Below, in pieces: positions 51,284 through 61,016 of a stretch of DNA of 64,000 bases. Source of the DNA: Salimicrobium halophilum (GTDB lineage: Bacteria; Bacillota; Bacilli; Bacillales; Halobacillaceae); NCBI RefSeq assembly GCF_900100295.1, contig NZ_FNEV01000007.1, positions 1 through 64,000 on the forward strand. The letters run 5' to 3'. Position 1 is the first letter of the stretch; each line of letters begins with the position of its first letter. The position numbers were made by a program, and so were the translations under genes. Below the pieces are notes generated by a model. The model searched no databases. It was not told the origin of the DNA and saw only the letters and a program-made list of their open reading frames with translations.

Positions 51284-52018
51284 TTATTGGTACTTGCGGA
51301 TGTGTGCAATCGTTTTTTCCAGATCTTCGATAGGGATCTGTCCCGGAGCAGAAGGGTGTCCGCCTACAGCGAATGTAACGATGGAACCGAAGTACCATCC
51401 GAACATTCTCGTCACGGTACCGAGTCCGCCCATTGCCATCGTGATGACCGGAATCCCGAGCGTGCGTTCCGCTTCTTCTGTCACGGTGAGCAGGGAGAGC
51501 ACGTCCTGTTTCGTTTCCGGGGTCACAGAAAGTTTTGCATAATCCGCTCCCTTGGTCTTCGCTGCCTCGAGGGTCGACATCATTTCCTCTTTCGAAGGCG
51601 TTGAGGAGAAATCGTGATAAGACAAAATGAGCTGTTTGTTATTGGCGACAGCCGCTTCTTTGACACGGTGGAGGTCCTCCTCCGACTGTTTGACTTCGAA
51701 ATCGATGAGCGAGACGTGCGAATTAGCAGCTACCCGTTCGATCAGGTCTATCTTATGAGAAGAATCTATATCAAGGGATTCTCCCCCTTCATTCTGATCA
51801 CGAATCGTGAATAGAAGCGGGATGTCCTTTTTGACGTCACCGATTGTCTCCAGTACGGCCAGCACTTGTTCTGTATCCGCAAGATTGCGGAAGTTATCCG
51901 CTCTCCATTCAAGAAGATCGGGTTCTTTCGGGACAATGGTGCGCAATTCTTCTTTCACTTCGTCGATTGTACGACCGACGATTGGGGTACAAATATTTAC
52001 GTCGTTCTTTTTCAGCAT
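51284..52018 (-). CDS. aroD: 3-dehydroquinate dehydratase, type I
   Basis: 244 residues. LLEWRADNF at the start of the barrel, catalytic His in LSYHDF near 144 and Schiff-base Lys in YAKLSVTP near 170, plus GSIVTFAVGGHPSAPGQ near the end. It turns 3-dehydroquinate into 3-dehydroshikimate, two steps before AroK. GAGGAGGTTC precedes the ATG. Confidence 0.95.
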   Translation of the reverse strand: MLKKNDVNICTPIVGRTIDEVKEELRTIVPKEPDLLEWRADNFRNLADTEQVLAVLETIGDVKKDIPLLFTIRDQNEGGESLDIDSSHKIDLIERVAANSHVSLIDFEVKQSEEDLHRVKEAAVANNKQLILSYHDFSSTPSKEEMMSTLEAAKTKGADYAKLSVTPETKQDVLSLLTVTEEAERTLGIPVITMAMGGLGTVTRMFGWYFGSIVTFAVGGHPSAPGQIPIEDLEKTIAHIRKYQ

Positions 52019-52207
52019 GATGAACCTCCTCGGTGAGAATATGTATTACATTGTACTCGAATAGGAAATCAAACGACAAGAAAAAAAGACGAAAAATTAT
52101 GACTCTTCCCTGACACTAAACGAAGTTATTGAAGAAATTCTTCGTCATGGACTGGCGGGAGAGTGTATAATCGAAAGAGAATGAACGAACAGATGGAGTG
52201 ATTAACT

Positions 52208-53308
52208 ATGAGTGGAAAAAAACGAGTTGGAATCGTGTTCGGAGGTAAATCGGCAGAACATGAAGTATCGTTGCAGTCGGCAAAGAACGTCGTAGATGCG
52301 ATTGATAAAGACAAATATGACGTGACCCTGATCGGAATCGATAAAGCAGGGAACTGGCATGTGAACGATACGGGGAACTACCTTGAGAATGAGAATGATC
52401 CCTCGAACATACGCCTGCACCATTCTGATGAATCTGTTGCAGTGGTGCCGGGAAGAGAAGAACAACAATTCCTTCAAGTCACGGAAAGAGAGGCGTTGGA
52501 ACAGCTGGATGCGATTTTCCCTATTCTTCACGGGACGCTTGGGGAAGATGGAAGCATCCAGGGCATGATGAGGATTGCGAACATCCCTTACGTCGGTCCT
52601 GATATTCTTGGATCTGCTGTCTGTATGGATAAAGATGTAGCAAAACGTCTGTTGCGGGAAGCCGGAATTGATGTAGCGAAATCACTGACGGTCCGCAAAC
52701 GAAACAAAGATGACGTCACATTTACGAAGGCAGCGCGCACGCTCGGGACTCCTTTCTTTATCAAGCCTGCAAGCCAGGGGTCGTCCGTAGGTGTAAGCAA
52801 AGTGAACACGGAAGAAGAATTCGATAAAGCACTCGACGAAGCTTTTCTTTACGATAAAAAAGTACTTATCGAAGAAAACGTGGAAGGTCGTGAGCTCGAA
52901 TGTGCAGTACTCGGCAATGAAGAACCGAAAGCTTCGCACGTCGGTGAGATCCTTCCGGCCGGGGATTTCTATTCCTATGAGTCGAAATATATTGATGAAA
53001 GTGGAGCCGGACTGCAACTGCCGGCGGACCTTAAAGAAGAAGAGGAAGAACGTATCAGAAAAGAAGCCGTCCGTGCTTTTGAAGTTCTTGAGTGTGAAGG
53101 GATGGCACGCGTCGATTTCTTCCTTACGAATAGCGGAAAACTCGTAATCAATGAAGTGAATACGATTCCGGGATTCACGAAAATCAGTATGTATCCGAAA
53201 CTATGGGATATAAGCGGACTCCCTTATCCGAAGCTGATTGATGAACTGATTGAACTCGGTATTCAGAGACATGAGCGTGACAGCCAGTTGAAAAATACGG
53301 TTGAATGA
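52208..53308 (+). CDS. ddl: D-alanine--D-alanine ligase
   Basis: 366 residues. GGKSAEHEVSLQSA at the N-terminus, PILHGTLGEDGSIQG, ATP-grasp FIKPASQGSSVGVSK, and INEVNTIPGFT with metal ligands. It makes the D-Ala-D-Ala dipeptide for peptidoglycan; it acts in the same pathway as DacA in this window. GGAGTG lies ahead of the ATG. The final ~15 residues exceed the usual family end. Confidence 0.95.
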   Translation: MSGKKRVGIVFGGKSAEHEVSLQSAKNVVDAIDKDKYDVTLIGIDKAGNWHVNDTGNYLENENDPSNIRLHHSDESVAVVPGREEQQFLQVTEREALEQLDAIFPILHGTLGEDGSIQGMMRIANIPYVGPDILGSAVCMDKDVAKRLLREAGIDVAKSLTVRKRNKDDVTFTKAARTLGTPFFIKPASQGSSVGVSKVNTEEEFDKALDEAFLYDKKVLIEENVEGRELECAVLGNEEPKASHVGEILPAGDFYSYESKYIDESGAGLQLPADLKEEEEERIRKEAVRAFEVLECEGMARVDFFLTNSGKLVINEVNTIPGFTKISMYPKLWDISGLPYPKLIDELIELGIQRHERDSQLKNTVE

Positions 53309-53325
53309 TAGACGTATCAGAAACA

Positions 53326-53357
53326 TAAGAACCCCCGGGGCCTCCGGGGGTTCTTAC
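53326..53357. terminator. Bidirectional terminator between ddl and the dipeptidase
   Basis: AAGAACCCCCGG/CCGGGGGTTCTT with a 4-nt loop. Confidence 0.88.
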
Positions 53358-53362
53358 TGTAT

Positions 53363-54412
53363 TCAGTCCTTCCATGTGTTCTCCAGCACACGGACCCAAT
53401 TTTTATAAGCTATCTTCTCCAGTTCTTCTTCCGTGAAACCATCTTCTGAAAGAGCCTGCATCACTTTCCTTGTTCCACTTACGTCCTGCAGGATATCGGG
53501 GATGCTCGTCCCGTCGAAATCAGATCCGAAAGCGACGTGGTCCACCCCTACAAAATCAGCGATGTATCGGAAATGGGCGATGATTTCGTCCATGGAGACG
53601 TCCGTTTCCATTTTTCCATCGGCCCTGAGCATATTCACGGCGAAATTTATGCCGATGACCCCGCCGGAATCGGCGATTTCCTGAATCTGTTCATCCGTCA
53701 GATTCCTTGAAATCGGACATATGGCGTGGACGTTCGAATGAGTGGCTACAATCGGAGCCGTCGTCGCGTGCGCCACATCCCAGAACCCTTTTTCGTTCAG
53801 ATGGGTCGTATCAATCATGATACCGAGATGGTTGCAGTGTTGGATCAGTTCGATTCCCTTGTCGGTCAAACCGCCCCCCGTATCAGGCGTGGAAGGATAA
53901 CAGAAAGGCACACCTTCTCCGAAATCGTTGGATCTGCTCCATACCGGACCTATAGAACGAAGTCCTGCTTCATAAAGGACATAAAGCGAATCGAAGGAAA
54001 GATCGATGCACTCCGCACCTTCTATATGAAAGATGCCTGCCATCGTTCCCTGGTCGATCGAATCTTTCAGTTCCTTCACGTTTCGTACGACACGGAACTT
54101 ATCCGGATTTTCCGTTTCTATCCGGAAAAGCTGTGCTGCGAGTTTATGGGTGAATCCGAGAGCTTCCTCTTTGGTGATCCGATCCGGGAGTGGGAATTTG
54201 TAGCCATTTTCATTCATGTAATTATATCTATCCTCTTCCTGCTCCCGGCTCGGGGTATAGGCTGCAAAAAAACCTCCTGCGAACCCTGCTTCTTTTGCTC
54301 TATAATAATCTATATGTGTGTCTTTGAGTGATTCATAGAAAGAAGTCACTCCATCCTGCAAGTGCAGCAATGTATCGTTATGTCCATCAAAAACCGGAAT
54401 ATCTTTCTTCAT
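53363..54412 (-). CDS. Dipeptidase, M19 (renal dipeptidase) family
   Basis: 349 residues from the ATG at 54412 (GAGGAGGAG nine bases ahead). Zinc-site motif DGHNDT near residue 7, IEGAE near 115, DTTHLN and THSNVHAI, and FGSDFDG, all in family order. It cleaves dipeptides, possibly including D-amino-acid ones. A 15-residue N-terminal extension to 54457 is not supported. Confidence 0.92.
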   Translation of the reverse strand: MKKDIPVFDGHNDTLLHLQDGVTSFYESLKDTHIDYYRAKEAGFAGGFFAAYTPSREQEEDRYNYMNENGYKFPLPDRITKEEALGFTHKLAAQLFRIETENPDKFRVVRNVKELKDSIDQGTMAGIFHIEGAECIDLSFDSLYVLYEAGLRSIGPVWSRSNDFGEGVPFCYPSTPDTGGGLTDKGIELIQHCNHLGIMIDTTHLNEKGFWDVAHATTAPIVATHSNVHAICPISRNLTDEQIQEIADSGGVIGINFAVNMLRADGKMETDVSMDEIIAHFRYIADFVGVDHVAFGSDFDGTSIPDILQDVSGTRKVMQALSEDGFTEEELEKIAYKNWVRVLENTWKD

Positions 54413-54553
54413 CGTTATCTCCTCCTCACTGTCTTCTCTTCCCGTTAAAGAATACAATTAACTCATACTTTTCCATTTGAAATTGTGATAAAATAGAAAA
54501 AGACTCTAAAACATGCGCAACTATATCATACGTGAAAAGAGAGAATCATAGAA

Positions 54554-54569
54554 CGTTTCACGTGGAACA
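54554..54569 (+). promoter_or_regulatory. parS site upstream of noc
   Basis: CGTTTCACGTGGAACA differs from the 7544 site at one base (T to C at position 1). It lies 35 bp before the noc start. Confidence 0.9.
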
Positions 54570-54604
54570 ACGTATGTTGGATCGCAAAAAGGTGGTGTCT
54601 GATT

Positions 54605-55480
54605 TTGTTACATCCATTCAGCCGCTTGTTCGGATTAGGTGACAAACCCGAATCGGAAGATAATCAGGAGGAGGACGTGGAATCTTACAATCCTGACGAA
54701 GTTATTCAAGTTCCGGTTTCTCGCATATATCCGAACCGGTATCAGCCGCGGACGATTTTCAGTGCAGAGAAGATAGCCGAGCTGGCTCAGACGATACATA
54801 CGCACGGGATGATTCAGCCGATCGTTGTGCGTCAATCAGAAGAAGGAAACTACGAACTGATCGCCGGTGAACGAAGGTGGCGGGCCGTCCAGTCGCTGGA
54901 GTGGGAAACGGTTCCGGCTATCATACGAAACATGACCGATACACAGACAGCTTCTGTCGCACTTATTGAAAACCTCCAAAGGGAAGAGCTTTCCGTCATT
55001 GAAGAAGCGACGGCTTATCAGAAGCTGATAGAAATGCATGAATTGACGCAGGAAGCGCTTGCTCAACGTCTCGGGAAAAGCCAGTCGACGATAGCGAATA
55101 AGATTCGTCTGTTGAAGCTCCCGGAATCCGTGCAGCAGGCAGTACTCGATAAAAAAATCACAGAACGTCACGCCAGGGCTCTCATTGCGTTGAAAGAACC
55201 GGAAGCCATTGAGAATCTTCTCGCGGAAATTCTTGAAGAAGATTTGAACGTCAAACAGACAGAAGAGCGTATCGTTCAGATGAAGAATCCGAAAGAACCC
55301 GATACTCCTAAGAAGAAGCCGAAGATAAAGGGGATCAGCAAAGATATGAGAATCGCTATGAACACGATTCGTCAATCTTTGGATATGGTGAAAGAAACAG
55401 GATTTGAAGTGGAAACAGACGAAGAAGACTACGAGGATTACTATCAGGTGACAATCAAGATTCCGAAGAAAAAACAATAG
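54605..55480 (+). CDS. noc: Nucleoid occlusion protein Noc
   Basis: 291 residues. Starts [12 protein letters not shown], an amphipathic N-terminal membrane-targeting helix as in B. subtilis Noc (TTG start, GGTGGTG upstream). ParB/CTP domain with [21 protein letters not shown] with [21 protein letters not shown], then [17 protein letters not shown]. Binds NBS DNA (two exact sites here at 18062 and 23377) and keeps FtsZ from dividing over DNA. Its parS site upstream is for the paralogue Spo0J. Confidence 0.96.
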   Translation: MLHPFSRLFGLGDKPESEDNQEEDVESYNPDEVIQVPVSRIYPNRYQPRTIFSAEKIAELAQTIHTHGMIQPIVVRQSEEGNYELIAGERRWRAVQSLEWETVPAIIRNMTDTQTASVALIENLQREELSVIEEATAYQKLIEMHELTQEALAQRLGKSQSTIANKIRLLKLPESVQQAVLDKKITERHARALIALKEPEAIENLLAEILEEDLNVKQTEERIVQMKNPKEPDTPKKKPKIKGISKDMRIAMNTIRQSLDMVKETGFEVETDEEDYEDYYQVTIKIPKKKQ

Positions 55481-55567
55481 CTGCCTGTCTTCTGCCCATC
55501 TTTATAGCCAAAAAGGTGGGTTTTTACGAAGGTGGGAGAACTTTTTAGAACGGCAGGTGTTCAAGGA

Positions 55568-56341
55568 ATGGGAAAGGTCATTTCTATTGCTAATCAGAAA
55601 GGCGGCGTCGGAAAAACGACGACGTCTGTGAACCTGAGTGCCGCTCTGGCGCATTTGGGTCATAGCGTTCTGCTTGTTGATATCGATCCTCAGGGCAATG
55701 CGACGAGTGGCGTCGGTATTGAAAAAGGGGACGTGGATGAATGTATCTACGACGTTCTGATTGAAGATGCGAGCATTCAGGATGTATGCCGGTCGACGAA
55801 TACGGAGCGGCTGGACGTGATCCCGGCGACGATCCAACTTGCCGGTGCAGAGATTGAGTTGGTGCCGACCATTTCAAGAGAAGTCCGTCTGAAAAATGCT
55901 GTCGATGAAATCAAGCAGAAATACGATTATGTCATCATCGACTGTCCTCCTTCCCTCGGTTTGCTGACGATCAATTCTCTTACGGCTTCTGACGCTGTCA
56001 TCATCCCTGTCCAGTGCGAATATTATGCGCTCGAGGGGCTGAGTCAGCTTCTGAACACGGTACGGCTCGTCCAGAAACATCTGAATAAGCAACTGGTCAT
56101 CGAAGGGGTATTGCTCACGATGCTTGATGCACGGACGAACCTTGGTCTTCAAGTCATCGAAGAAGTGAAGAAATACTTTCAGGACCGTGTGTATAAATCG
56201 ATTGTTCCGCGAAACGTACGCCTCGGCGAAGCACCGAGTCACGGAGAACCGATCATCACCTATGATTCCCGTTCACGTGGGGCAGAAGTTTACTTAGAAC
56301 TTGCAAAGGAAGTGGTTGCTAATGGCGAAAGGGTTAGGTAA
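55568..56341 (+). CDS. soj: Chromosome-partitioning ATPase Soj (ParA)
   Basis: 257 residues from the ATG at 55568 (AGGTG eight bases ahead), beginning MGKVISIANQ as in B. subtilis. Deviant Walker A KGGVGKTT, DIDPQGNATSG and DCPPSLGLLT. It acts with Spo0J in origin segregation and regulates DnaA. It overlaps spo0J by 20 bp. A GTG/ATG extension of 12 residues upstream is less likely. Confidence 0.97.
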   Translation: MGKVISIANQKGGVGKTTTSVNLSAALAHLGHSVLLVDIDPQGNATSGVGIEKGDVDECIYDVLIEDASIQDVCRSTNTERLDVIPATIQLAGAEIELVPTISREVRLKNAVDEIKQKYDYVIIDCPPSLGLLTINSLTASDAVIIPVQCEYYALEGLSQLLNTVRLVQKHLNKQLVIEGVLLTMLDARTNLGLQVIEEVKKYFQDRVYKSIVPRNVRLGEAPSHGEPIITYDSRSRGAEVYLELAKEVVANGERVR

Positions 56342-57158
56342 AGGGCTGAATGCTTTCTTTTCGGAGGCGGAAGCAACAGAGGAAGAACAGATTCAGGAAC
56401 TGTCTGTGAAGAAATGCCGTCCCAATCCTTATCAACCGAGAAAAGAATTCTCCGAGGAAGCGATCGAGGAGCTGAAATCGTCCATCGAGGAGTATGGGAT
56501 TCTTCAGCCTCTCATTGTTCGGAAGAGCATCAAAGGGTATGAGATCGTTGTAGGGGAACGTCGTTTCCGTGCAGCCAAAAAGGCAGGACTAGAGAAAGTC
56601 CCTGCCGTCGTGAGAGAGATGACGGATCAGCAGATGATGGAACTCGCTCTGCTCGAAAACCTTCAGCGTGAAGATTTGAGTCCACTCGAAGAAGGGGCGG
56701 CCTATCGCAACTTGATGAAAGAGTTGCATCTTACGCAACAGGCACTCGCCGATCGTCTCGGGAAAAGTCGTTCTCATATCGCGAATCTGGTCCGACTTCT
56801 GTCTCTGCCTGCAGAGATTACACAGAAAGTGAATGACGAGGAACTATCAATGGGGCATGCCCGGGCCCTTCTTAGTCTGGAAGATGAAAGCAAGCTACTT
56901 TCCGTAGCGACCCGCATTGAAAATGAAGGGTTGAATGTAAGACAGACGGAGCAACTCGTGGCTCGTCTGAATTCTCCTGAACAGGAAGAGAAGCCGAAGC
57001 AGAAAAAGGACATTTTCCTTCAGGAGCGGGAAGACGTATTAAAGGAGCGTCTCGGAACCGGAGTAAGAATAAAAAAAGGGAAGAAGAAAGGCAAAATCGA
57101 AATCGAGTTCAGTACCAACGAAGATTTGGAGCGCCTCCTTCACTGGTTTGAGAAATAA
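56322..57158 (+). CDS. spo0J: Chromosome-partitioning protein Spo0J (ParB)
   Basis: 278 residues starting MAKGLGKGLNAFF, the usual N-terminal Soj-activating peptide; the upstream in-frame start at 56301 is rejected for that reason. CTP-binding VGERRFRAAKKAGL, HTH TQQALADRLGKSRSHIANLVRLL, C-terminal dimerisation domain. It binds the parS sites at 7544, 54554 and 60927 and spreads to load SMC. Confidence 0.97.
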   Translation: MAKGLGKGLNAFFSEAEATEEEQIQELSVKKCRPNPYQPRKEFSEEAIEELKSSIEEYGILQPLIVRKSIKGYEIVVGERRFRAAKKAGLEKVPAVVREMTDQQMMELALLENLQREDLSPLEEGAAYRNLMKELHLTQQALADRLGKSRSHIANLVRLLSLPAEITQKVNDEELSMGHARALLSLEDESKLLSVATRIENEGLNVRQTEQLVARLNSPEQEEKPKQKKDIFLQEREDVLKERLGTGVRIKKGKKKGKIEIEFSTNEDLERLLHWFEK

Positions 57159-57167
57159 CGGCTTCTG

Positions 57168-57220
57168 AAACTGTCGCTCTCTTCTGCCCGTCCGGCAGAG
57201 AAGAGGGACAGTCTTTTTTA
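57168..57220 (+). terminator. Terminator after spo0J
   Basis: ACTGTC.CTCT.TTCTGCC pairs with GGCAGA.AAGAG.GACAGT with small bulges, followed by TTTTTT. Confidence 0.85.
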
Positions 57221-57255
57221 CATAAGGATTTGGTTGGATAGAAGGGGAGGTAGCT

Positions 57256-57969
57256 ATGGCGCTGTTAGGGACGTTAGTCAATGGAGCTTGTATTGTGGCC
57301 GGTACGCTGATCGGTCTTTTTTTTACGAAAATACCTGAACGATTCAAGGAAACGGTTATGAGCGGCGTGGGCTTGGCGGTTATACTCATCGGCCTGCAGA
57401 TGGCGTTTGAAGTGAATAGTATCGTCATCGTTCTGCTCAGTCTGTTGTCCGGGGCTCTGGTCGGGGAGGCTTTGTATCTCGAAGATCGGCTGGAAGCGGC
57501 TGGTCACTGGATCGAAAGGAAATTTGCGAAACCGGAAGAGTCCTCAGGGATCGCCGAAGGATTCATTACAGCTTCCCTCATCTTCGTCATCGGGGCCCTA
57601 TCTGTCATCGGCGCTCTCGACGGAGGACTTCGAAACGATCACGAAGTGTTGATTACAAAAGGGATCATCGATGGCTTCGTCGCCATGGTTCTCACTTCCA
57701 CACTTGGGATAGGGGTCATCTTCTCCGTTATACCGGTTGTTCTTTATCAGGGGAGCATCGCGCTTTTGGCAACCCAAATCAACCGGTGGGTACCGGAAGA
57801 TATGCTCGATTTATTCATCACGGAGATGACGGCAACCGGAGGTCTGATGATCGTTGCCATCGGATTGAACATATTGAATCTCACCAAAATTCGGGTGGCG
57901 AATCTGCTGCCAGCGCTTATCATGGTGGGCGTATTGCTTTATCTGCAACAATTACTTGGCTGGTTCTGA
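57256..57969 (+). CDS. DUF554 family membrane protein
   Basis: 237 residues with about six to seven membrane segments, starting MALLGTLVNGACIVAGTLIG, the DUF554 (YdfK/YqgA) pattern, with GALSVIGALDGGL in the middle. Function unknown; a transporter-like role is assumed for the family. GGGGAGGT precedes the ATG. Confidence 0.88.
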   Translation: MALLGTLVNGACIVAGTLIGLFFTKIPERFKETVMSGVGLAVILIGLQMAFEVNSIVIVLLSLLSGALVGEALYLEDRLEAAGHWIERKFAKPEESSGIAEGFITASLIFVIGALSVIGALDGGLRNDHEVLITKGIIDGFVAMVLTSTLGIGVIFSVIPVVLYQGSIALLATQINRWVPEDMLDLFITEMTATGGLMIVAIGLNILNLTKIRVANLLPALIMVGVLLYLQQLLGWF

Positions 57970-57973
57970 GATA

Positions 57974-58034
57974 AGAAAAGCCGGGGTGTGAGGGATGTCT
58001 GGGATAGACATTCTGTTACATCCCGGTTTTTATG
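57974..58034. terminator. Terminator between the DUF554 gene and yyaC
   Basis: AAAGCCGGG...CCCGGTTTTT outer stem with inner GATGTC/GACATT hairpin; the stop codons of the two convergent genes flank it. Confidence 0.7.
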
Positions 58035-58049
58035 TTTTGACCTATTTTT

Positions 58050-58685
58050 CTATGCGTCATTGGCCAGGCGAGTACGTTGAGCTTTTCTGATGTGAGAGAA
58101 AGCTCTGGATGGAAATGCAACCGAACGATTCTGCTTCCACTTCTCTTCAAGTCCGTGCAGAGCGGACACGGTAGCGGAAGAAAGGTCGATGACCGTTTTC
58201 AGGCGTGTATTCTGCAGAACGGCGAACTCCATGAATCCCTGGACATTCACGATTCCATTGATATGAACATCCCCCACTTTCGGTAAGTCCTTTTTGAGGG
58301 CAGCTCCTGGAGCCAGCGGACCTTTGGCGAGTGTCAGCGATCCGATATGAGAAACACTTCCGAGACAGGCATCAACGGCAATGATAAACGGATTACGGTA
58401 TTTCATTTTCACTTCTTTTATTCTCTCTTCCAGGTTCACGGCATGAAGTGGTTCTTCGATCGTACCGAGTACGTGAAAGGACCCTTCCCCCTGTTCCTCG
58501 AGCATCGATCCAACAAAAGGACCGTAGGAATCTCCGGTCGAACGGTCGGTGCCGACACAAGCGATGACAATCTCACGGTTCTTCGGAAGCCACTCGTAGA
58601 GGGTGGTGATGAAGTCCTCCTGGAACAGAGGATCTCCGATATTGAAATTCTTTTCTTTGATAGGTGTTACATCAGGGGTGTTCAT
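58050..58685 (-). CDS. yyaC: YyaC family putative spore protease (DUF1256)
   Basis: 211 residues. VIACVGTDRSTGDSYGPFVG and AVDACLGSVSHIGSL are the hallmark segments of the family, which is related to the GPR-type spore protease fold. It lies near spo0J on the opposite strand as in B. subtilis. It supports a sporulating host; the substrate is unknown. Confidence 0.93.
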   Translation of the reverse strand: MNTPDVTPIKEKNFNIGDPLFQEDFITTLYEWLPKNREIVIACVGTDRSTGDSYGPFVGSMLEEQGEGSFHVLGTIEEPLHAVNLEERIKEVKMKYRNPFIIAVDACLGSVSHIGSLTLAKGPLAPGAALKKDLPKVGDVHINGIVNVQGFMEFAVLQNTRLKTVIDLSSATVSALHGLEEKWKQNRSVAFPSRAFSHIRKAQRTRLANDA

Positions 58686-58762
58686 AGGTTCTCCTCCTCA
58701 AACATAGTAGTAAAAGTATACAAATCAGACGTCGGTTTTATACGTGAAGGGGTGGGACAGGC

Positions 58763-59776
58763 ATGTGGAAGTCCGGGTTTCGCTGGATCGCACTTATTGT
58801 CGGGACGATGATTGGAGCAGGCTATGCCTCCGGGCGTGAGCTGTGGCAATTTTTCGGTCCGGACAGCAGTCTGGCAATATTGTTGTTTGCACTGATGTTT
58901 ACGGTATCTTGTTATTCCCTTATGCATATGAGTTACGCACAAAAATCGAAACATTATGTTCCTGTCCTTGAAAAGGTAGTAGGAAGGACGTTCGTACGTA
59001 TCTATGACGTTATGATCATCATTTATTTATTTACGACCACCGTGATCATGCTTGCCGGCAGTGGAGCCTCTTTTGAAGCTTTTCACCAGTCTTACCGGCT
59101 TGGTGTTGTTGTGATGGTGATCTGTCTCGTTTTCAGTTTTTTCTGGAATGTTCAGGGCATTGTAAAGGTGACGAGTATACTCTTTCCTCTGCTTCTTTCA
59201 GGGCTTGCTCTCTTGCTATTCACTTTCTTGTATGATCAGCGTATCGATCTTTTGGACGGGGTCACTGATATGGATAATTGGATGGCTGCTTTTCCGTTCA
59301 CGGCGTTGAATGTTCTTCCGCTGCTCGCTGTCATAGGGGCTGTCGGATATAAGATAGAATCACGGGCTGAGATAGGCATTGCCAGTATCGGCAGCGGGGT
59401 CGTTCTGGGATCGCTTTCCTTTTTATACAACAGAAGTCTCGTCCATATAGAGAGTGAGGTACTGGTATACGAGATCCCTCTGTTCGCTATTTTGAAAGAT
59501 TACCCGTATGCGATGCTTCTGTTGATGGCAGTGATTCTCTGGGCCGCAATCTTTACGACAGCGGTTACCGGTACGCTTGGACTGGCCGTCAGGTTCCAGG
59601 ATAATCTTCAGCAGCCGTTGTGGGTGACTGCCTTCCTTCTGATCGCTCTCATGCTGCCTCTGACTTCCATCGGATTCTCTACGCTTATTGAGCACCTTTA
59701 CCCGCTTTATGGTATATTGAATCTTTACGTGCTTATTTCTTTACTTCTATACCCGATTTTCTTACATTTAAAATAG
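58763..59776 (+). CDS. YkvI-like polytopic membrane protein
   Basis: 337 residues, about ten membrane helices. It begins FRWIALIVGTMIGAGYASGRELWQFFG, a broken-helix motif of APC/LeuT-fold carriers and of the YkvI group. Function unknown; a sodium- or proton-coupled carrier is inference. GAAGGGGTGGGAC lies before the ATG. Divergent from yyaC by 77 bp. Confidence 0.82.
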   Translation: MWKSGFRWIALIVGTMIGAGYASGRELWQFFGPDSSLAILLFALMFTVSCYSLMHMSYAQKSKHYVPVLEKVVGRTFVRIYDVMIIIYLFTTTVIMLAGSGASFEAFHQSYRLGVVVMVICLVFSFFWNVQGIVKVTSILFPLLLSGLALLLFTFLYDQRIDLLDGVTDMDNWMAAFPFTALNVLPLLAVIGAVGYKIESRAEIGIASIGSGVVLGSLSFLYNRSLVHIESEVLVYEIPLFAILKDYPYAMLLLMAVILWAAIFTTAVTGTLGLAVRFQDNLQQPLWVTAFLLIALMLPLTSIGFSTLIEHLYPLYGILNLYVLISLLLYPIFLHLK

Positions 59777-59808
59777 ACGACTATTGAATCGGCGAGGGAG
59801 GGTTGTTT

Positions 59809-60756
59809 TTGAGCGGATATGGAAGAGTGCTATTGAGTTCAAGTACAGAAGAAGCTACAAAGGAAGCTATAGGAATGTTCGAGGAGTGGAAGGACGCGGT
59901 GCTTGGTCCGGAACTCTGGAGTCAAATCGGTCTCGTCGCTTTTAAAATCTTTTTCATCCTGATATTAGCTGGTGTCATCATAAAGGTCGGGAATAAAGTG
60001 ATAGACAGATTTTATTCCAGGAGAGTGAAAGGCCCCTTCCGCATTTCTGAGCGGCGGGAGACGACCCTTACGAAGCTGACGAAAAATACTTTGACCTATA
60101 TCGTTTATTTCACAGCGTTCGTTATGATTTTAGAAGCTTTCGACATTAATATCGGCGCATTACTTGCAGGTGCCGGAATTGCTGGACTTGCCATCGGTTT
60201 CGGGGCGCAGAACCTGGTACGTGATATCATCAGCGGGTTTTTCATTATTTTTGAGGACCAGTTTTCTGTCGGAGATTTCATCGGTACGGCAGGCGTCGAA
60301 GGTTTCGTCATTGAAATCGGTCTGAGAACGAGCAAAGTGAAGAGTTGGGGTGGAGAAATACACATTATCCCTAACGGAAATATTACACAGGTGACGAACT
60401 ATTCCGTAGATAACAGTGCCGCTATTGTGGACGTAAGCGTCGCTTATGAAAGTGATATCGAGAAAGCGGAACAGGTAATACTGGAGCTGCTCAAGGAACT
60501 CGAGGAGCGCTATGAAGAGATTGTAGCGCCACCAGAGCTTCTCGGTATCGTGAGTCTTGGTGCTTCTGATATATCTATGCGTATTTTCGCTGAAACGTTG
60601 CCGATGGAACACTGGAATATCGGCAGAGTGATAAGGAAAGAAGTGAAATTACGTCTGGATCAGGAAGGTATCGAGATTCCGTTCCCTCGTATCGTTATGT
60701 ATTCCAGGGAAGAAGCAGGAGGTGCTGAGAATGGAGAAGGAATACGAACTGAATGA
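59809..60756 (+). CDS. Small-conductance mechanosensitive channel, MscS family
   Basis: About 315 residues, TTG start at 59809 with GGAGGG six bases ahead (a TTG two codons earlier touches that site). Membrane helices at about 40-62 and 98-120, the pore helix GALLAGAGIAGLAIGFGAQNLVRD, then beta domain (VGDFIGTAGVEGFV) and C-terminal region. It opens on osmotic downshift, useful for a halotolerant cell. The C-terminus overlaps yyzM by 26 bp. Confidence 0.92.
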   Translation: MSGYGRVLLSSSTEEATKEAIGMFEEWKDAVLGPELWSQIGLVAFKIFFILILAGVIIKVGNKVIDRFYSRRVKGPFRISERRETTLTKLTKNTLTYIVYFTAFVMILEAFDINIGALLAGAGIAGLAIGFGAQNLVRDIISGFFIIFEDQFSVGDFIGTAGVEGFVIEIGLRTSKVKSWGGEIHIIPNGNITQVTNYSVDNSAAIVDVSVAYESDIEKAEQVILELLKELEERYEEIVAPPELLGIVSLGASDISMRIFAETLPMEHWNIGRVIRKEVKLRLDQEGIEIPFPRIVMYSREEAGGAENGEGIRTE

Positions 60757-60925
60757 CATTGTAGAAATGAAAAAACCCCACCCGTGCGGAGAGAACCGCT
60801 GGAAGATCATTCGTCTGGGTGCCGATATCCGCATCAAATGCGAAGGGTGTGGGCATAGCGTGATGATCCCCCGTCGCGAATTCAACAAGAAAATGAAAAA
60901 AGTTCTGGTGAAAGCGGAAAATTGA
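60731..60925 (+). CDS. yyzM: DUF951 family protein YyzM
   Basis: 64 residues from the ATG at 60731 (GGAGGTGCTGAG ahead). MKKPHPCGENRWKIIRLGADIRIKCEGCGHSV carries three Cys and a His that could bind zinc. Small DUF951 protein that lies between the mscS-like gene and ychF in many Bacilli. Function unknown. The parS site at 60927 starts two bases after its stop. Confidence 0.88.
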   Translation: MEKEYELNDIVEMKKPHPCGENRWKIIRLGADIRIKCEGCGHSVMIPRREFNKKMKKVLVKAEN

Positions 60926-60926
60926 G

Positions 60927-60942
60927 CGTTTCACGTGGAACA
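60927..60942 (+). promoter_or_regulatory. parS site after yyzM
   Basis: CGTTTCACGTGGAACA, identical to the 54554 site. Confidence 0.9.
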
Positions 60943-60977
60943 ATATTGAAATTTCGCGTAGCGGAATGAATGTTTTG

Positions 60978-61016
60978 ACCGGTAGAGAGGGAAGCGTTTT
61001 TCCTTTTCTATCGGTT
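60978..61016 (+). terminator. Possible terminator after yyzM
   Basis: ACCGGTAGAGAGGGAA pairs imperfectly with TTCCTTTTCTATCGGT; the following T tract is broken. Confidence 0.4.
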
